Below, piece after piece: positions 27,914 to 37,243 of a stretch of DNA of 64,000 nucleotides (within the stretch, counting starts at the first letter, position 1; each line of letters starts with the position of its first letter). This DNA comes from Mucilaginibacter corticis (lineage in GTDB: Bacteria > Bacteroidota > Bacteroidia > Sphingobacteriales > Sphingobacteriaceae): NCBI RefSeq assembly GCF_007558865.1, contig NZ_VLPK01000001.1, forward strand, positions 248,001-312,000. Reading direction: 5' to 3'. A program made the translations under genes and the position numbers. Under the pieces are notes generated by a model. It did not search any database. It had not been told where the DNA came from and saw nothing but the letters and a program-made list of their open reading frames with translations.

Positions 27914-29341
27914 TTATAGCTCCAGGAAATATTTGGAGAAATTCAACAATTCTTGTTCGTCAAAATGTTTGGCTAATAATTGTAAACCTAACGGCAATCC
28001 TTTATTGTTATTGCCCACGGGCAAAGAAATTGCCGGCACCCCGGTTAACGATGCCTGTACGGTAAAGATATCGGCCAAATAGCTTACTACCGGGTCAACC
28101 TCTTCTTTACCAATGTTAAACGCAGGCTCTGGCGCGGTCGGCATCAGTATAAAATCGTATTCGGCAAAAATTGCTTTTGTTTTCTCCTGGATCAGCCTTC
28201 GTACCTTTTGCGCTTTGGCATAATAAGCATCATAATAGCCCGCGCTAAGCACAAAGGTACCCAGCATAATGCGGCGTTTTACTTCCTTACCAAAACCTTC
28301 AGAGCGTGAACGTTTGTAGGTAGATGCCAGATCATTAGCCGATTTGCTGCGATAGCCATAATGAACACCATCAAAACGTGCCAGATTTGATGATGCTTCG
28401 GCGGTAACCAATATATAATAAGCAGGCACAAGGTAGTCTAAATATTCAAAAGCTATCGGTTTAACAGTATGGCCTTCGGCGCGTAATTTATCTATAGTTT
28501 GTATCAGTACGCTTTTAACCTGCTCGTCAACACCGGGGCTTGATAATGATTCCTGCAAATAAGCGATCTTCTTTTTCCCGGTTGATTTTTGCAGATCAGC
28601 ACTGTAAGATGGCACCGGCTTGTGCGCGGTGGTACTGTCATATTCATCGGCACCTGCCATTACTTCTAACAATAGCGCGGCATCCTCAACCGACCGGGTG
28701 ATAGGCCCTGCCTGGTCGAAAGAAGAAGCATAGGCAATTAATCCATGCCTTGATACACGACCGTAAGTAGGCTTTAAACCCACTACTCCGCAAAACGAAG
28801 CTGGCTGCCTTACCGAGCCACCGGTATCTGTACCGATTGCCGCAAGGCACATATTGGCCTGCACCGCAACCGCCGAGCCGCCGGACGAACCGCCCGCGAC
28901 CTTTGTTTGATCAGCATAGTTTTTTACCGGGCCATAGTATGATGATTCGTTAGACGCGCCCATGGCAAACTCATCGCAATTGCAGCGGCCTATAATAATG
29001 GCATCTTCTGCCAACAACCGCTCAACTATAGTTGCCGAATAGATGGACTCAAAACCCGATAAAATTTTGGATGAAGCACTTACTTTATGGTCTTTATAAC
29101 AGATATTATCTTTTATACCGATAACCATACCGGCCAATTTGCCGACTTTGCCCTGCTTAAGGCGAATATCAAGATCTCTTGCGCGTAGTAATGCCTCCTG
29201 GCCAAATACTTCGTTAAAAGCATTTAAGTGGGCATTTTGTTCAATTTGACTCAGGTAATTCTTTACCAGCCCTACAACAGTAATTTTACCGCTTTGTAAC
29301 CCACTCTTTATCTCACTTAAAGAGGAATAAAATTTAGTCAT
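27914..29341 (-). CDS. gatA: Asp-tRNA(Asn)/Glu-tRNA(Gln) amidotransferase subunit A
   Basis: 475 aa, full length. GatA is the glutaminase/amidase subunit of GatCAB, which converts mischarged Glu-tRNA(Gln) and/or Asp-tRNA(Asn). The amidase-signature triad is visible as Lys77 (GIKDN), Ser152 (AGGSSGGSAVAV) and Ser176 (GTDTGGSVRQPA), with positions two lower than in the well-known S. aureus enzyme. gatB and gatC are not in the window. The gene follows the two tatA-type genes in the same direction with a gap of 92 bp. Confidence 0.97.
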   Translation of the reverse strand: MTKFYSSLSEIKSGLQSGKITVVGLVKNYLSQIEQNAHLNAFNEVFGQEALLRARDLDIRLKQGKVGKLAGMVIGIKDNICYKDHKVSASSKILSGFESIYSATIVERLLAEDAIIIGRCNCDEFAMGASNESSYYGPVKNYADQTKVAGGSSGGSAVAVQANMCLAAIGTDTGGSVRQPASFCGVVGLKPTYGRVSRHGLIAYASSFDQAGPITRSVEDAALLLEVMAGADEYDSTTAHKPVPSYSADLQKSTGKKKIAYLQESLSSPGVDEQVKSVLIQTIDKLRAEGHTVKPIAFEYLDYLVPAYYILVTAEASSNLARFDGVHYGYRSKSANDLASTYKRSRSEGFGKEVKRRIMLGTFVLSAGYYDAYYAKAQKVRRLIQEKTKAIFAEYDFILMPTAPEPAFNIGKEEVDPVVSYLADIFTVQASLTGVPAISLPVGNNNKGLPLGLQLLAKHFDEQELLNFSKYFLEL

Positions 29342-29433
29342 GGGCCGAAAATAAAAAACTTATCCGTCGAAATAGAAATTATTTTAACGGATAAGTATTA
29401 TTAAGTAACAAGTATACAAATAGTGCCTTATGA

Positions 29434-29598
29434 TTAAGCTTTAGGCTTTTCGTCGTCAGCGGCTTTGCCGTCTTGTGCGTCTTTAAATTCTTTTACGCCT
29501 TTACCTAAGCCTTTCATTAACTCAGGTATTTTTTTACCACCAAACAATAGCAATACTACTATCAGGATGACAAATACTACTGGACCATCTAATCCCAT
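29434..29598 (-). CDS. tatA: Sec-independent translocase protein TatA (short form)
   Basis: 54 aa, read directly from the minus strand: ATG at 29598, TAA at 29434-29436. A single membrane helix (residues about 6-19) is followed by the [20 protein letters not shown] amphipathic helix typical of TatA, then a short charged tail (DDEKPKA). TatA forms the twin-arginine translocation pore with TatC; tatC is not in the window. A longer TatA/B-like gene ends 30 bp upstream, and the two share the FGG.K.P.L.KGLGKG motif, so they are paralogues. Confidence 0.93.
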   Translation of the reverse strand: MGLDGPVVFVILIVVLLLFGGKKIPELMKGLGKGVKEFKDAQDGKAADDEKPKA

Positions 29599-29628
29599 AA
29601 TCTAAAAGTTTAATATAATTGATAAATA

Positions 29629-30132
29629 TTATTTATGTATTGTTTTACCTGCTTCAGATACGTCAGTCGCGGCTTCATGGTTTTCAGAAATACCTTTATA
29701 GTGATTATAAAGATGTTCATCACTCTCAGGCGTGCCGTCATAATGTGTATGTCCAACATTATCTGTGGCTGCCTGGGTTTGTCCGGCCGGTATGGTATTA
29801 GCTACTTTAGGCGCTTCCGGTTTTACTTCTTCGGTTACATTTTCAGGCGCTTTTCCATCAACGTTATCGGTTGAATGTTCCGCGATCAGGGGCGCTGCTG
29901 CTTCGGCAGTGGTGGCCGGCTCTTCCTTCTTTTTATTTTCGTAGTTGTCAATCTGGTTATTTATCTCACGTTTCACACCTTCTGACGCATCTTTAAACTC
30001 ACGGATACCCTTGCCTAAACCCTTTGCCAGGCCGGGTAATTTATCACCGCCAAAAAGCAATAATGTCACAAATAAAATGAGCATTATCTCGGGCGCTGTA
30101 AATTCAAAAAACAAAAAAACTGAACTCAACAT
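29629..30132 (-). CDS. TatA/TatB-like protein with long acidic tail
   Basis: About 167 aa from the ATG at 30132, chosen over the frame-opening ATG at 30165 because AGAGAGAAT precedes it directly. Membrane helix with a conserved Glu near its start ([21 protein letters not shown]), then [18 protein letters not shown] as in TatA/B. The remaining about 110 residues are acidic and Ala/Glu/Thr-rich, probably disordered. The length resembles TatB, but the helix sequence is TatA-like. Lies between the EnvC-like gene and tatA. Confidence 0.85.
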   Translation of the reverse strand: MLSSVFLFFEFTAPEIMLILFVTLLLFGGDKLPGLAKGLGKGIREFKDASEGVKREINNQIDNYENKKKEEPATTAEAAAPLIAEHSTDNVDGKAPENVTEEVKPEAPKVANTIPAGQTQAATDNVGHTHYDGTPESDEHLYNHYKGISENHEAATDVSEAGKTIHK

Positions 30133-30186
30133 ATTCTCTCTAATTAAGGGTACAAATATAAACAATTAATATCTTACAAAATCAAA

Positions 30187-31467
30187 TTACCTATCGGCCA
30201 GCCAAATCTTGGGGTCAACAGGAGTGCCGGCTTTATATAGTTCAAAGTGCACCTGTGTTTCGCCGGTTACCGCATCCGTAGCTGCAGAGCCCAGTGATTG
30301 TTTGGTATCAACCTTTTGCCCTGACGATACCGTTACCGATTTCAGGTTTGAATACGCTGTCAGGTACTCACCATGCCTGATAATTACCAGCCAGGTACCT
30401 AACACATTCTGCACTTTTGACACCGTACCTTCAAAAACCGTTCTTACCGACGCGCCATTGTTGGTACGGATATCCAAACCGGTACTTTCGCTTCTTATAC
30501 CATCGGTCATATAAGCGCCAAAGCCTTGGGTAATTTCTCCGTTGGCCACCGGCCATGGCAACCTGCCGCGGTTACCCAAAAAGTCGCTTGATAGTTTTGC
30601 AGCTTCAGGCGTCGCGTTTAATATCTCGCTGTTGGTTTTACGTGCCAGTGGCTTGGTATTAACAGCAGGAGCATCTTTATTTGCCGCTGCGGCTGCCGCT
30701 TTGGCCCTTGCCGCTGCCGCCCTTGCTTCTTCTTCGGCCTTCCGCCTTTCTTCTTCAATTACAGCCCTTGCGTATTGGCGTGTTATCTTAGATACTTCCC
30801 TTTGTTTTGCCTGGTATTGGCTCCTTAATTGTTTCTCTTGTTTTGAAAGGTCTTTTACCGTAGCCGACTGGTTATTTCTTTCTTTACCAAGCGTTTCTTT
30901 TTCTTTCTCCTGGTCTACTAGTAACGTATGTTTCTGCTCCTTAGTTTTATCTAACTCAACTATTTTAACATGAAGGTCTTTTTGCTTACCCTCAATTGAT
31001 GCCGCCTGCCGTTCGCGGTAGGTTGCAAATTGCTGTAGATATTTTAATCTTTTATAGGCCTGGTTAAAATCTTTGGCGGCAAAAATAAACATCAGCTTAT
31101 TATAACCGCTTTGGTTGCGATAGGCAAACAACACCATATCGGCATACTTTTTCTTTAACAGTTCAAGCTGGCCCTGCAGGTCATGTACCGTGTTGGTACT
31201 TTCCGAGATCTGGCTGTCCAAAGTCCTTACTTCAGAGTTGATCACTGTTATTTTTTGTTCGCGCAGGTTTATTTGCGCTTTTAAGATATTAAGCTGTTTT
31301 AGGGTTGATTTTTTATTGTTTTGCGTTTCCTGCAATTCACGATTAAGCTGATCCAGCTCATCATTTATTCTGTCGCGCTGCTTTTTCAGTTCACTACTGC
31401 TTTGTGCGTGAACACTTAGCGCTCCGAAAACGCAAATCACCAGGAATAGTACTTTTAAAAATTTCAT
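30187..31467 (-). CDS. EnvC-like murein hydrolase activator, degenerate LytM
   Basis: About 426 aa from the ATG at 31467 (MKFLKVLF), just before a signal peptide ending VHAQ; the frame is open 3 codons further. A long coiled coil (about 25-260) is followed by a C-terminal LytM/M23 domain (about 300-425). The metal-ligand positions are altered: the HxGxD motif reads STGLD, the YxH reads YSNL, and the HxH reads QVH. The domain is therefore probably catalytically dead, like E. coli EnvC, which activates amidases at the septum rather than cutting peptidoglycan. Sits between a DUF4292 lipoprotein (21 bp upstream) and the tat genes. Confidence 0.88.
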   Translation of the reverse strand: MKFLKVLFLVICVFGALSVHAQSSSELKKQRDRINDELDQLNRELQETQNNKKSTLKQLNILKAQINLREQKITVINSEVRTLDSQISESTNTVHDLQGQLELLKKKYADMVLFAYRNQSGYNKLMFIFAAKDFNQAYKRLKYLQQFATYRERQAASIEGKQKDLHVKIVELDKTKEQKHTLLVDQEKEKETLGKERNNQSATVKDLSKQEKQLRSQYQAKQREVSKITRQYARAVIEEERRKAEEEARAAAARAKAAAAAANKDAPAVNTKPLARKTNSEILNATPEAAKLSSDFLGNRGRLPWPVANGEITQGFGAYMTDGIRSESTGLDIRTNNGASVRTVFEGTVSKVQNVLGTWLVIIRHGEYLTAYSNLKSVTVSSGQKVDTKQSLGSAATDAVTGETQVHFELYKAGTPVDPKIWLADR

Positions 31468-31488
31468 CCGGTCCAAAAATATTAATTT

Positions 31489-32304
31489 TTACTCGGCCTG
31501 AGCGTATCTTTCCGGAATATTGAAAGGAAAATCTAATTGCTGATCAAAATCCACCTTGGTATATTGCAAATTTGCCTGGATCTTTTTGTCTTTAATGGTC
31601 GACAAAATATCAATTTTAGATGGCACCAACCGGTTTGCAGCCTGTATAAAATTGCTGTTATTCACCAGCAAGGCTTGCCCTGCATCATTGTTGGAAAGGT
31701 TAAATTGCGTAACATGCATATTGGTACCCAGTACTAAGCTGTACACCAGTTCCTGCAAACTACCAGACAAGGTTACATTGCCCATATCTGTTTTTATGCT
31801 GCTGTTTTCTGTCAGCAATTCGGGCATGGCATTGCCTACCAGTAAACATTCAATGGTTTTGTAATTAACCTGCCTGCTGGCATATTTATAAATATAACCG
31901 AAAGGCTTTTTAAGGTACAAGCCCTGCAGTTTGTTAAGCACCTTGATACTGTCAGGAGTGATCAATGCGCGGGCTACCTCTATGCCCAGCAGCGCGGTTA
32001 CGGATACCCAGATCTTTTTATCCTTGCTGATGCGGATATTCAGCGTAACATCATTGCTGTTGCCGTTAATATCCAGCTTGGTGTTTGCCTTGCCGGAGAA
32101 GGTATTAAAATTTACCTGGTTGCTTTTTATAACCACCAGCTGATTTTTTACCACATTAATATCGGGCGGGGTGGTTGGCGTGCTAACTGTATTGTTTACT
32201 TGCGGGGCAGTTGTAGTAGTCATTGCCTTTTTGCGCGCTTTGCAACTTACCATTGCCAGCAGGCAACAAGCTATTAATATTTTATTCACTGTATTTTTTC
32301 TCAT
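31489..32304 (-). CDS. DUF4292 lipoprotein
   Basis: 271 aa. Lipoprotein signal with the lipobox LAMVSC (Cys21). The rest fits the Bacteroidota DUF4292 family: QVNFNTFSGKANTKLDI, ISKDKKIWVSVTALLGIEVAR, PDSIKVLNKLQGLYLKK. The fold is probably a LolA/LolB-like beta half-barrel, by family resemblance, but function is not established. Its start overlaps the end of the upstream TPR gene by 23 bp and the EnvC-like gene follows 21 bp later, which indicates tight co-translation. Confidence 0.88.
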   Translation of the reverse strand: MRKNTVNKILIACCLLAMVSCKARKKAMTTTTAPQVNNTVSTPTTPPDINVVKNQLVVIKSNQVNFNTFSGKANTKLDINGNSNDVTLNIRISKDKKIWVSVTALLGIEVARALITPDSIKVLNKLQGLYLKKPFGYIYKYASRQVNYKTIECLLVGNAMPELLTENSSIKTDMGNVTLSGSLQELVYSLVLGTNMHVTQFNLSNNDAGQALLVNNSNFIQAANRLVPSKIDILSTIKDKKIQANLQYTKVDFDQQLDFPFNIPERYAQAE

Positions 32305-34045
32305 TTATTTTACGATCTAAAGCCGGCGAGGTTGAGCCATATTCCTTCGCTTTTTTCCAGTTTTGTACGGCACCTTCCGTATCCCCTAAATAAAACAGGA
32401 TATCGCCATAATGTTCTGTTTGTACGGCACTTTTATTTTTACCGTGCTGCAGCGCCTTCTCCATCCACACTTTAGCATCTTTATAATTTTTTTGCTTGAA
32501 CAAGATCCAGGCATAAGTATCTTCAAACGACGCGTTATCGGCTTCCAACTCATTGGCATGCTTAGCCATTGCCGACGCCTTATCTAACTGCTCGCCCCTT
32601 ACCGACAGGTAATAGGCATAGTTGTTAAGCGTGTATTTATTATCCGGATTAAAGCTCAGCGACTTATCGTATGACACGTCAGAACTTTTATTATCCTGCA
32701 TGGCATGGTAACAATCGCCAAGCTGTGAATAACTTAATGACAACAACTCCTTATCCTGAAACTCGACAGATACCGTGTTTTTTAAATAGCTTAACGCTTT
32801 TTTATACTCTTTTTTTTGCATCCAGGCGGTTCCAACAAAATAGTTCATCCATCCCTGGTTAGGAAAAAAAGACAGGGCGGTTTCACCATCTTTGATCACG
32901 CCGTCCATATCGTTATTGCTCATCTCTATGCGCACCAACTGCTCGCGGGTTTCATAAACCTGGCCATTAAGCGCTATCGATTTTGCGTAATTGGTTTTGG
33001 CTTCATCATATTTTTCATTCTGTACCAGCACATCCGCGTATAGCGCGTATGCTTTAGCTTCAGTAGGGTGAATATTTACAATTATCCGGCTCAGCTCAAG
33101 CGCGCTTGCCAGGGCTCCTGATCTTGCTTTTGGTTCAGAAAACTTAGGGAAATAACCTACCACAATGCGTATTTTCTGATCGATATTCAGATCAGGGTTT
33201 GTAAAGGCCAGTTGCAGTTCTTTATAGCTTGCGTCAATATTATTCTTTTCGCGATAATTATCGGCCAGCGCGAGGTGTACCAGCGCGTTATTAGGGTCAA
33301 CGCTCCTGGCTTGTTCCAAAATTTTTAAAGCTTTATCGCTTGCATTGTTTGATGTATAGATCTCTGCCAGTAACAAATAATATTTTACCTGGCCGGGGTT
33401 TGTGGCTATCATTTGCTCTAAACCGGCGGCGGCCTTATCTACCTTGCCTTGCTTTAAATAGATCTTTTGCCGGTTAAGTATCAGGTCGTCGGTTGTACCG
33501 CTTATCTTTTCTATCTGGTCATAAACCCCAAGGGCCTCGTCATACTTGTTGCTTAAAAAATAGGCATTGGCTTTATCGTAATAATAATCAACTTTGTCCG
33601 GATTGATCCTTATCAACTGGGCAAATACATTATCAAGCTTGGCTATGTTATTGCTTTTCTCATAAACATCAGCCAATGCCGACCAGTACCATTCGTTATC
33701 GGGTTTAATGGTTACGGCTTTTTCTAACAGCGGCTGGGCCTCGGTATATTTGTTTTGCTGCTTATCGATATTGGCCAGTTCATAAAGTGCAGCGTCATTA
33801 GCAGGATCAATAACCAGGATCTTGTTAAACAGGTCTGCGGCCTGTATCTTATTCTCAATGGTTTTTTCGCGCAGGGCCGATAGGAAAAGGTTTTCTACCG
33901 CGTCGCTGTCTACACTTGTTTCAACAGATGTTTTTTTGGGCGATTGTGCAAAAGAGTTTAAAAACAGGCAACAAAACCCAATACATAACAGATATTTCTT
34001 CTGTTGTGCTTTCGTTTTTGATTGGCTGTAGCCTCTTACAATCAT
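32282..34045 (-). CDS. Exported TPR-repeat protein
   Basis: 587 aa. N-terminal signal (residues about 17-34, LCIGFCCLFLNSFAQ). Roughly a dozen TPR units fill residues 45-580, for example NDAALYELANIDKQQNKYTEA and NKYTLNNYAYYLSVRG. TPR proteins are scaffolds; in this position (flippase upstream, DUF4292 lipoprotein overlapping downstream) a periplasmic envelope-assembly role is plausible but unproven. The stop lies inside the next gene. Confidence 0.85.
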   Translation of the reverse strand: MIVRGYSQSKTKAQQKKYLLCIGFCCLFLNSFAQSPKKTSVETSVDSDAVENLFLSALREKTIENKIQAADLFNKILVIDPANDAALYELANIDKQQNKYTEAQPLLEKAVTIKPDNEWYWSALADVYEKSNNIAKLDNVFAQLIRINPDKVDYYYDKANAYFLSNKYDEALGVYDQIEKISGTTDDLILNRQKIYLKQGKVDKAAAGLEQMIATNPGQVKYYLLLAEIYTSNNASDKALKILEQARSVDPNNALVHLALADNYREKNNIDASYKELQLAFTNPDLNIDQKIRIVVGYFPKFSEPKARSGALASALELSRIIVNIHPTEAKAYALYADVLVQNEKYDEAKTNYAKSIALNGQVYETREQLVRIEMSNNDMDGVIKDGETALSFFPNQGWMNYFVGTAWMQKKEYKKALSYLKNTVSVEFQDKELLSLSYSQLGDCYHAMQDNKSSDVSYDKSLSFNPDNKYTLNNYAYYLSVRGEQLDKASAMAKHANELEADNASFEDTYAWILFKQKNYKDAKVWMEKALQHGKNKSAVQTEHYGDILFYLGDTEGAVQNWKKAKEYGSTSPALDRKINEKKYSE

Positions 34046-34050
34046 CCCTT

Positions 34051-35538
34051 TTACTTTCTTTTAAATATAGCTTTTAGTTCTTTTTGTTCGACAAAATAAG
34101 CACCTCCTACAAATAGTATCAGCAAAGCATTACCTACAAGTATATTTCTTTTAAATATGTAGAATGATAAGTAAACGAGTACAACTGAAGAAATGATATA
34201 CGCAAGATTTTTTTTTAAGTTATAGGGTATTGGATAATTTTTTTGTCCCCATATATACGATAATACCATCATAATGGTGTAAGCAGCAAGCGATGTCCAG
34301 GCAGAAGCCATATAGCTGTATTTAGGAATAAAAATAACGTTTAATACAATGGTAGCAATAGCGCCAAGCCCGGATATGTATAGGCCATATCTTGTTTGGT
34401 CTGATAGTTTATACCATACAGACAAATTCATATAAACCCCCAATGCTACGTATCCAAACAACAACGGCGGCACTACGTCAAGGCCTACCCAGTATGCTCT
34501 GTTATTTACATAATGCTTCAATATTTCGATATTTGCAACTACCCCCAAAAACATCATACACATAGTGATAACAAAGTAATCCATTATTTTGGCGTAAGTG
34601 TTGCCTGCATTTTTATTTTTTGCGTGACTAAAAAAGAAAGGTTCGGCTCCCATCCTGAAAGCCTGGTTAAATATGCTTGCAAAAATTGACAGTCTTGCAC
34701 AAGCCGAATAAACCCCTACTTCATGTTCACTAATATTTGCCGGCAGCAGTTTACCTAACAACAGCTTATCCAGGTTTTCATTTACAATGTACGACAAGTT
34801 AGCTACTAATATAGGAAGACTATATATCAACATCTGTTTGGCCATGGCCTTATCAAACTTCAACTGCAGTTGAAATAATTCAGGTAATAACAATAACAAC
34901 GTTACAAAGCTTGCTATCAGATTTGACAAGAAAGCATAGGCAACCCAACCATGCACATACCAGCTTGACAGCCATTGCCAGCCGCTTAATTCATGTTTTA
35001 TCCAATAAGGTATGATCAGGATAAAGAGAATATTGAAAAAACAAGTGATAACGATATTAATGACGTTAATAATCCCATATTTTATCGGCCTGCCATCTGC
35101 CCGGAGTTTGGCAAAGGGGATAACACACCAGGCATCCAATATTAAAATGGCTATAAAGTACTTTATAAAAAGCTCAAATTCTGATTGTGGTATGTCTTTA
35201 CCTATTTTGATGAGCCCGGCCAGTGTATGCGTAAAAGGCAATGTTAAAAGCAAAAATGCAATTGTTACTGCCAGTATTACCCAAAAACCATTATTGTAAA
35301 CCTGTTTTTTGCTATCCGGGTACTTATTCAGATACCTGAAAAAAGTAGTTTCCATCCCAAATGACAGCACAGCCTGGAAGATTGAGGCGTAGCTAAACAT
35401 GGTACTAAAAATACTATAAACCTTGGGTAAATATGCGCCGGTAAAAAGAGGCGTTAGTAAGGCGCTTAAAAGACGACGTACAATGGTGCTTAACCCGTAT
35501 ATGGCGGTTTGCCCGGCAAATTTTTTAGCTGTTGACAA
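34051..35538 (-). CDS. Polysaccharide/lipid-linked oligosaccharide flippase (Wzx-like)
   Basis: 495 aa integral membrane protein with about 12-14 predicted helices, of the polysaccharide biosynthesis (MOP/MATE-like) family. It opens with the family pattern KKFAGQTAIYGLSTIVRRLLSALLTPLFT and has FGMETTFFRYL at about 60-70. Such proteins flip lipid-linked glycans across the inner membrane. The frame begins with TTG at 35538; there is no ATG before Met47, so TTG is accepted. First gene of the minus-strand series extending to 26.6 kb (5 bp before the TPR gene). Substrate unknown. Confidence 0.85.
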   Translation of the reverse strand: MSTAKKFAGQTAIYGLSTIVRRLLSALLTPLFTGAYLPKVYSIFSTMFSYASIFQAVLSFGMETTFFRYLNKYPDSKKQVYNNGFWVILAVTIAFLLLTLPFTHTLAGLIKIGKDIPQSEFELFIKYFIAILILDAWCVIPFAKLRADGRPIKYGIINVINIVITCFFNILFILIIPYWIKHELSGWQWLSSWYVHGWVAYAFLSNLIASFVTLLLLLPELFQLQLKFDKAMAKQMLIYSLPILVANLSYIVNENLDKLLLGKLLPANISEHEVGVYSACARLSIFASIFNQAFRMGAEPFFFSHAKNKNAGNTYAKIMDYFVITMCMMFLGVVANIEILKHYVNNRAYWVGLDVVPPLLFGYVALGVYMNLSVWYKLSDQTRYGLYISGLGAIATIVLNVIFIPKYSYMASAWTSLAAYTIMMVLSYIWGQKNYPIPYNLKKNLAYIISSVVLVYLSFYIFKRNILVGNALLILFVGGAYFVEQKELKAIFKRK

Positions 35539-35563
35539 TAGTTAGCGTATTATTTTCCTATTC

Positions 35564-35600
35564 GTACATAGCGATGGGTTTAAAACCCATCGCTATGTAC
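35564..35600. repeat. Perfect 17-bp inverted repeat
   Basis: GTACATAGCGATGGGTT and AACCCATCGCTATGTAC are exact reverse complements separated by 3 nt. The element fills the short gap between the flippase start and the acylphosphatase stop. It could act as an RNA hairpin, but there is no T tract following either arm, and it looks like a dispersed palindromic element. Confidence 0.85.
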
Positions 35601-35604
35601 CGGA

Positions 35605-35889
35605 TCATTTAAACAATCCCCTTTTTAATACTTCAAAATTACGATAGTTTTTTAATTCGCCCTCATTAGTTTCAACAGTGGTTACTTCGGCATCCTGCGG
35701 ACCTTCATGGCACCAGTCTAAAAACATATCGAGCATGGCGGGTTCGCCTTCGGCTTCAATAAAAACATCGCCATCGGGCTGATTTTTAACAGTACCGCGA
35801 ATACCCAACTGGTCGGCTACAGCTTTTGTTGCTGCGCGGTAAAACACGCCTTGTACCTTGCCTTTAACCGTAATATCCAGATGCTTCAT
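35605..35889 (-). CDS. acyP: Acylphosphatase
   Basis: 94 aa from the ATG at 35889 (an in-frame TTG lies 3 codons upstream). Hydrolyses acyl phosphates to carboxylate and phosphate. The small alpha/beta sandwich signature is present: VKGKVQGVFYR with the substrate-binding Arg18, and TVKNQPDGDVFIEAEG with the catalytic Asn36. Normal length. Lies between the flippase and an amidohydrolase in the same direction, with no clear functional link. Confidence 0.94.
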   Translation of the reverse strand: MKHLDITVKGKVQGVFYRAATKAVADQLGIRGTVKNQPDGDVFIEAEGEPAMLDMFLDWCHEGPQDAEVTTVETNEGELKNYRNFEVLKRGLFK

Positions 35890-35937
35890 ATAAGGCAAAA
35901 GTAAAAATTAAAAAGTCAAAACGTTGGGTGCACGCTA

Positions 35938-37116
35938 TCAGATCAGGCGTCTAACCTTAGTATCGGGCGTTATCGTCATATTATCAAGGCCGGTTATCAG
36001 GTTAAGGCCGGGTGTTTTGCCGCGTTCCAGGGTACCCTTTTCTTTATCTATGCCCAGGTAAGTGGCCCCGTTTATTGTCGCCCATTGCAATAGTATTTCG
36101 GTACTTAACGACGGGAATTTTTGTTGCAGCGTGCGCATCTCGCTTAGGATGCACAATTTATTGTTTGATGCCAGGCTATCAGTACCCAGGGTAATATTAA
36201 AACCCTGGTTTAAAAACAGGTCTATTTTAGGCAGGCTGTTTTCAATATACAGATTTGCATTGGGGCAAAAGCACCAATGGATGCGGCGGTCAAAACGTTT
36301 TATAAAATAGATGTCCTTTAAATTGGTACAGGTGTTATGTACCATCAAAATATCCTGTTTACTAGTTAACAGAGGTATTACCGATTGCAGCGAATTACGC
36401 GCCTGCGGCTTAAAATAGCTGATATCAATACCGAAGTGGGCATACAGATCATTAAAGCTACCCAGTTTATACCTGTAAAATTTATTCTCGTCCTCGCACT
36501 CCTGGTTATGTATACTGATGAGGTTTTTGTTAGGATTGGCGTCGCTATATTTTTTTATCAGCTTAAATAATTCTTTCGATACTGAATATGGTGCATGCGG
36601 GGTTACCGAGCAGGACTGCGGCTTAAATTGAGCAGCAAGGTCTAAAGCATTGTTAAATACAGCGTCGGCACGCTCGGGCGTAAAACCAAAGGTTTCAACA
36701 AATGTATGATAGTACAGTTTGCTTTTGGCTTTAACCGGGATAGTTACATTGCTGTTTGATATATCGCCTACTGCAACAATGCCGTTTTCGTACATATCAT
36801 TATCGGCTTTTATTGCCGCGGCCTCTATTTCTTTAGGATCAGAATTACGCAACTGCTGGATGCCTTTTATAAATTCAACCAGGCCGCCGCTTTCAGGGAT
36901 CTTGCCGTGCAGGTGCGATAGCTCAACATGGCAATGGGTATTTACAAACCCGGGGGTTATGATACCATTCAACTGCTCAACAGGCACAGCATCTGCACCC
37001 GCAGGTATTTGGTCTGATACTGCAATGATCTTACCCACATCATCAACAGTAATTACACCATCTTTTATTGGATCGGCACTAATAGGAAAAACGTAATCGG
37101 CTCTAAAAATTTTCAT
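35938..37116 (-). CDS. Amidohydrolase-family metal-dependent deaminase/hydrolase
   Basis: 392 aa, TIM-barrel amidohydrolase of the ATZ/TRZ-SAH/guanine deaminase group. The metal-binding motif is His61-x-His63 (FVNTHCHVELSH), with further ligands in TPHAPYS, SIHNQECEDE and the late LGTDSLASNN. Residues 1-50 and the C-terminal about 40 form the small beta domain. Substrate cannot be assigned from sequence; members deaminate guanine, cytosine, adenosine derivatives or chlorinated triazines. Divergent from rlmN, with a 127-bp spacer. Confidence 0.85.
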   Translation of the reverse strand: MKIFRADYVFPISADPIKDGVITVDDVGKIIAVSDQIPAGADAVPVEQLNGIITPGFVNTHCHVELSHLHGKIPESGGLVEFIKGIQQLRNSDPKEIEAAAIKADNDMYENGIVAVGDISNSNVTIPVKAKSKLYYHTFVETFGFTPERADAVFNNALDLAAQFKPQSCSVTPHAPYSVSKELFKLIKKYSDANPNKNLISIHNQECEDENKFYRYKLGSFNDLYAHFGIDISYFKPQARNSLQSVIPLLTSKQDILMVHNTCTNLKDIYFIKRFDRRIHWCFCPNANLYIENSLPKIDLFLNQGFNITLGTDSLASNNKLCILSEMRTLQQKFPSLSTEILLQWATINGATYLGIDKEKGTLERGKTPGLNLITGLDNMTITPDTKVRRLI

Positions 37117-37231
37117 TCGTTATAACATGCAAGTTACTCCCTCGTACCTTAATCCATTTAATTAATACAATTAACTTAAAGTTATTGTTTTTAATTCAAT
37201 AGATTTAAAAAGATAGATTTTTTATTTTTCG

Positions 37232-37239
37232 TACTTTTG
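37232..37239 (+). promoter_or_regulatory. Candidate -7 element of rlmN, near-leaderless
   Basis: TACTTTTG matches TAnnTTTG exactly and ends 4 bp before the rlmN GTG. The following bases (TTTGCGGCG) are also found at the glyA element. With transcription starting a few bases after a -7 element, the message would have essentially no 5' leader. Confidence 0.5.
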
Positions 37240-37243
37240 CGGC

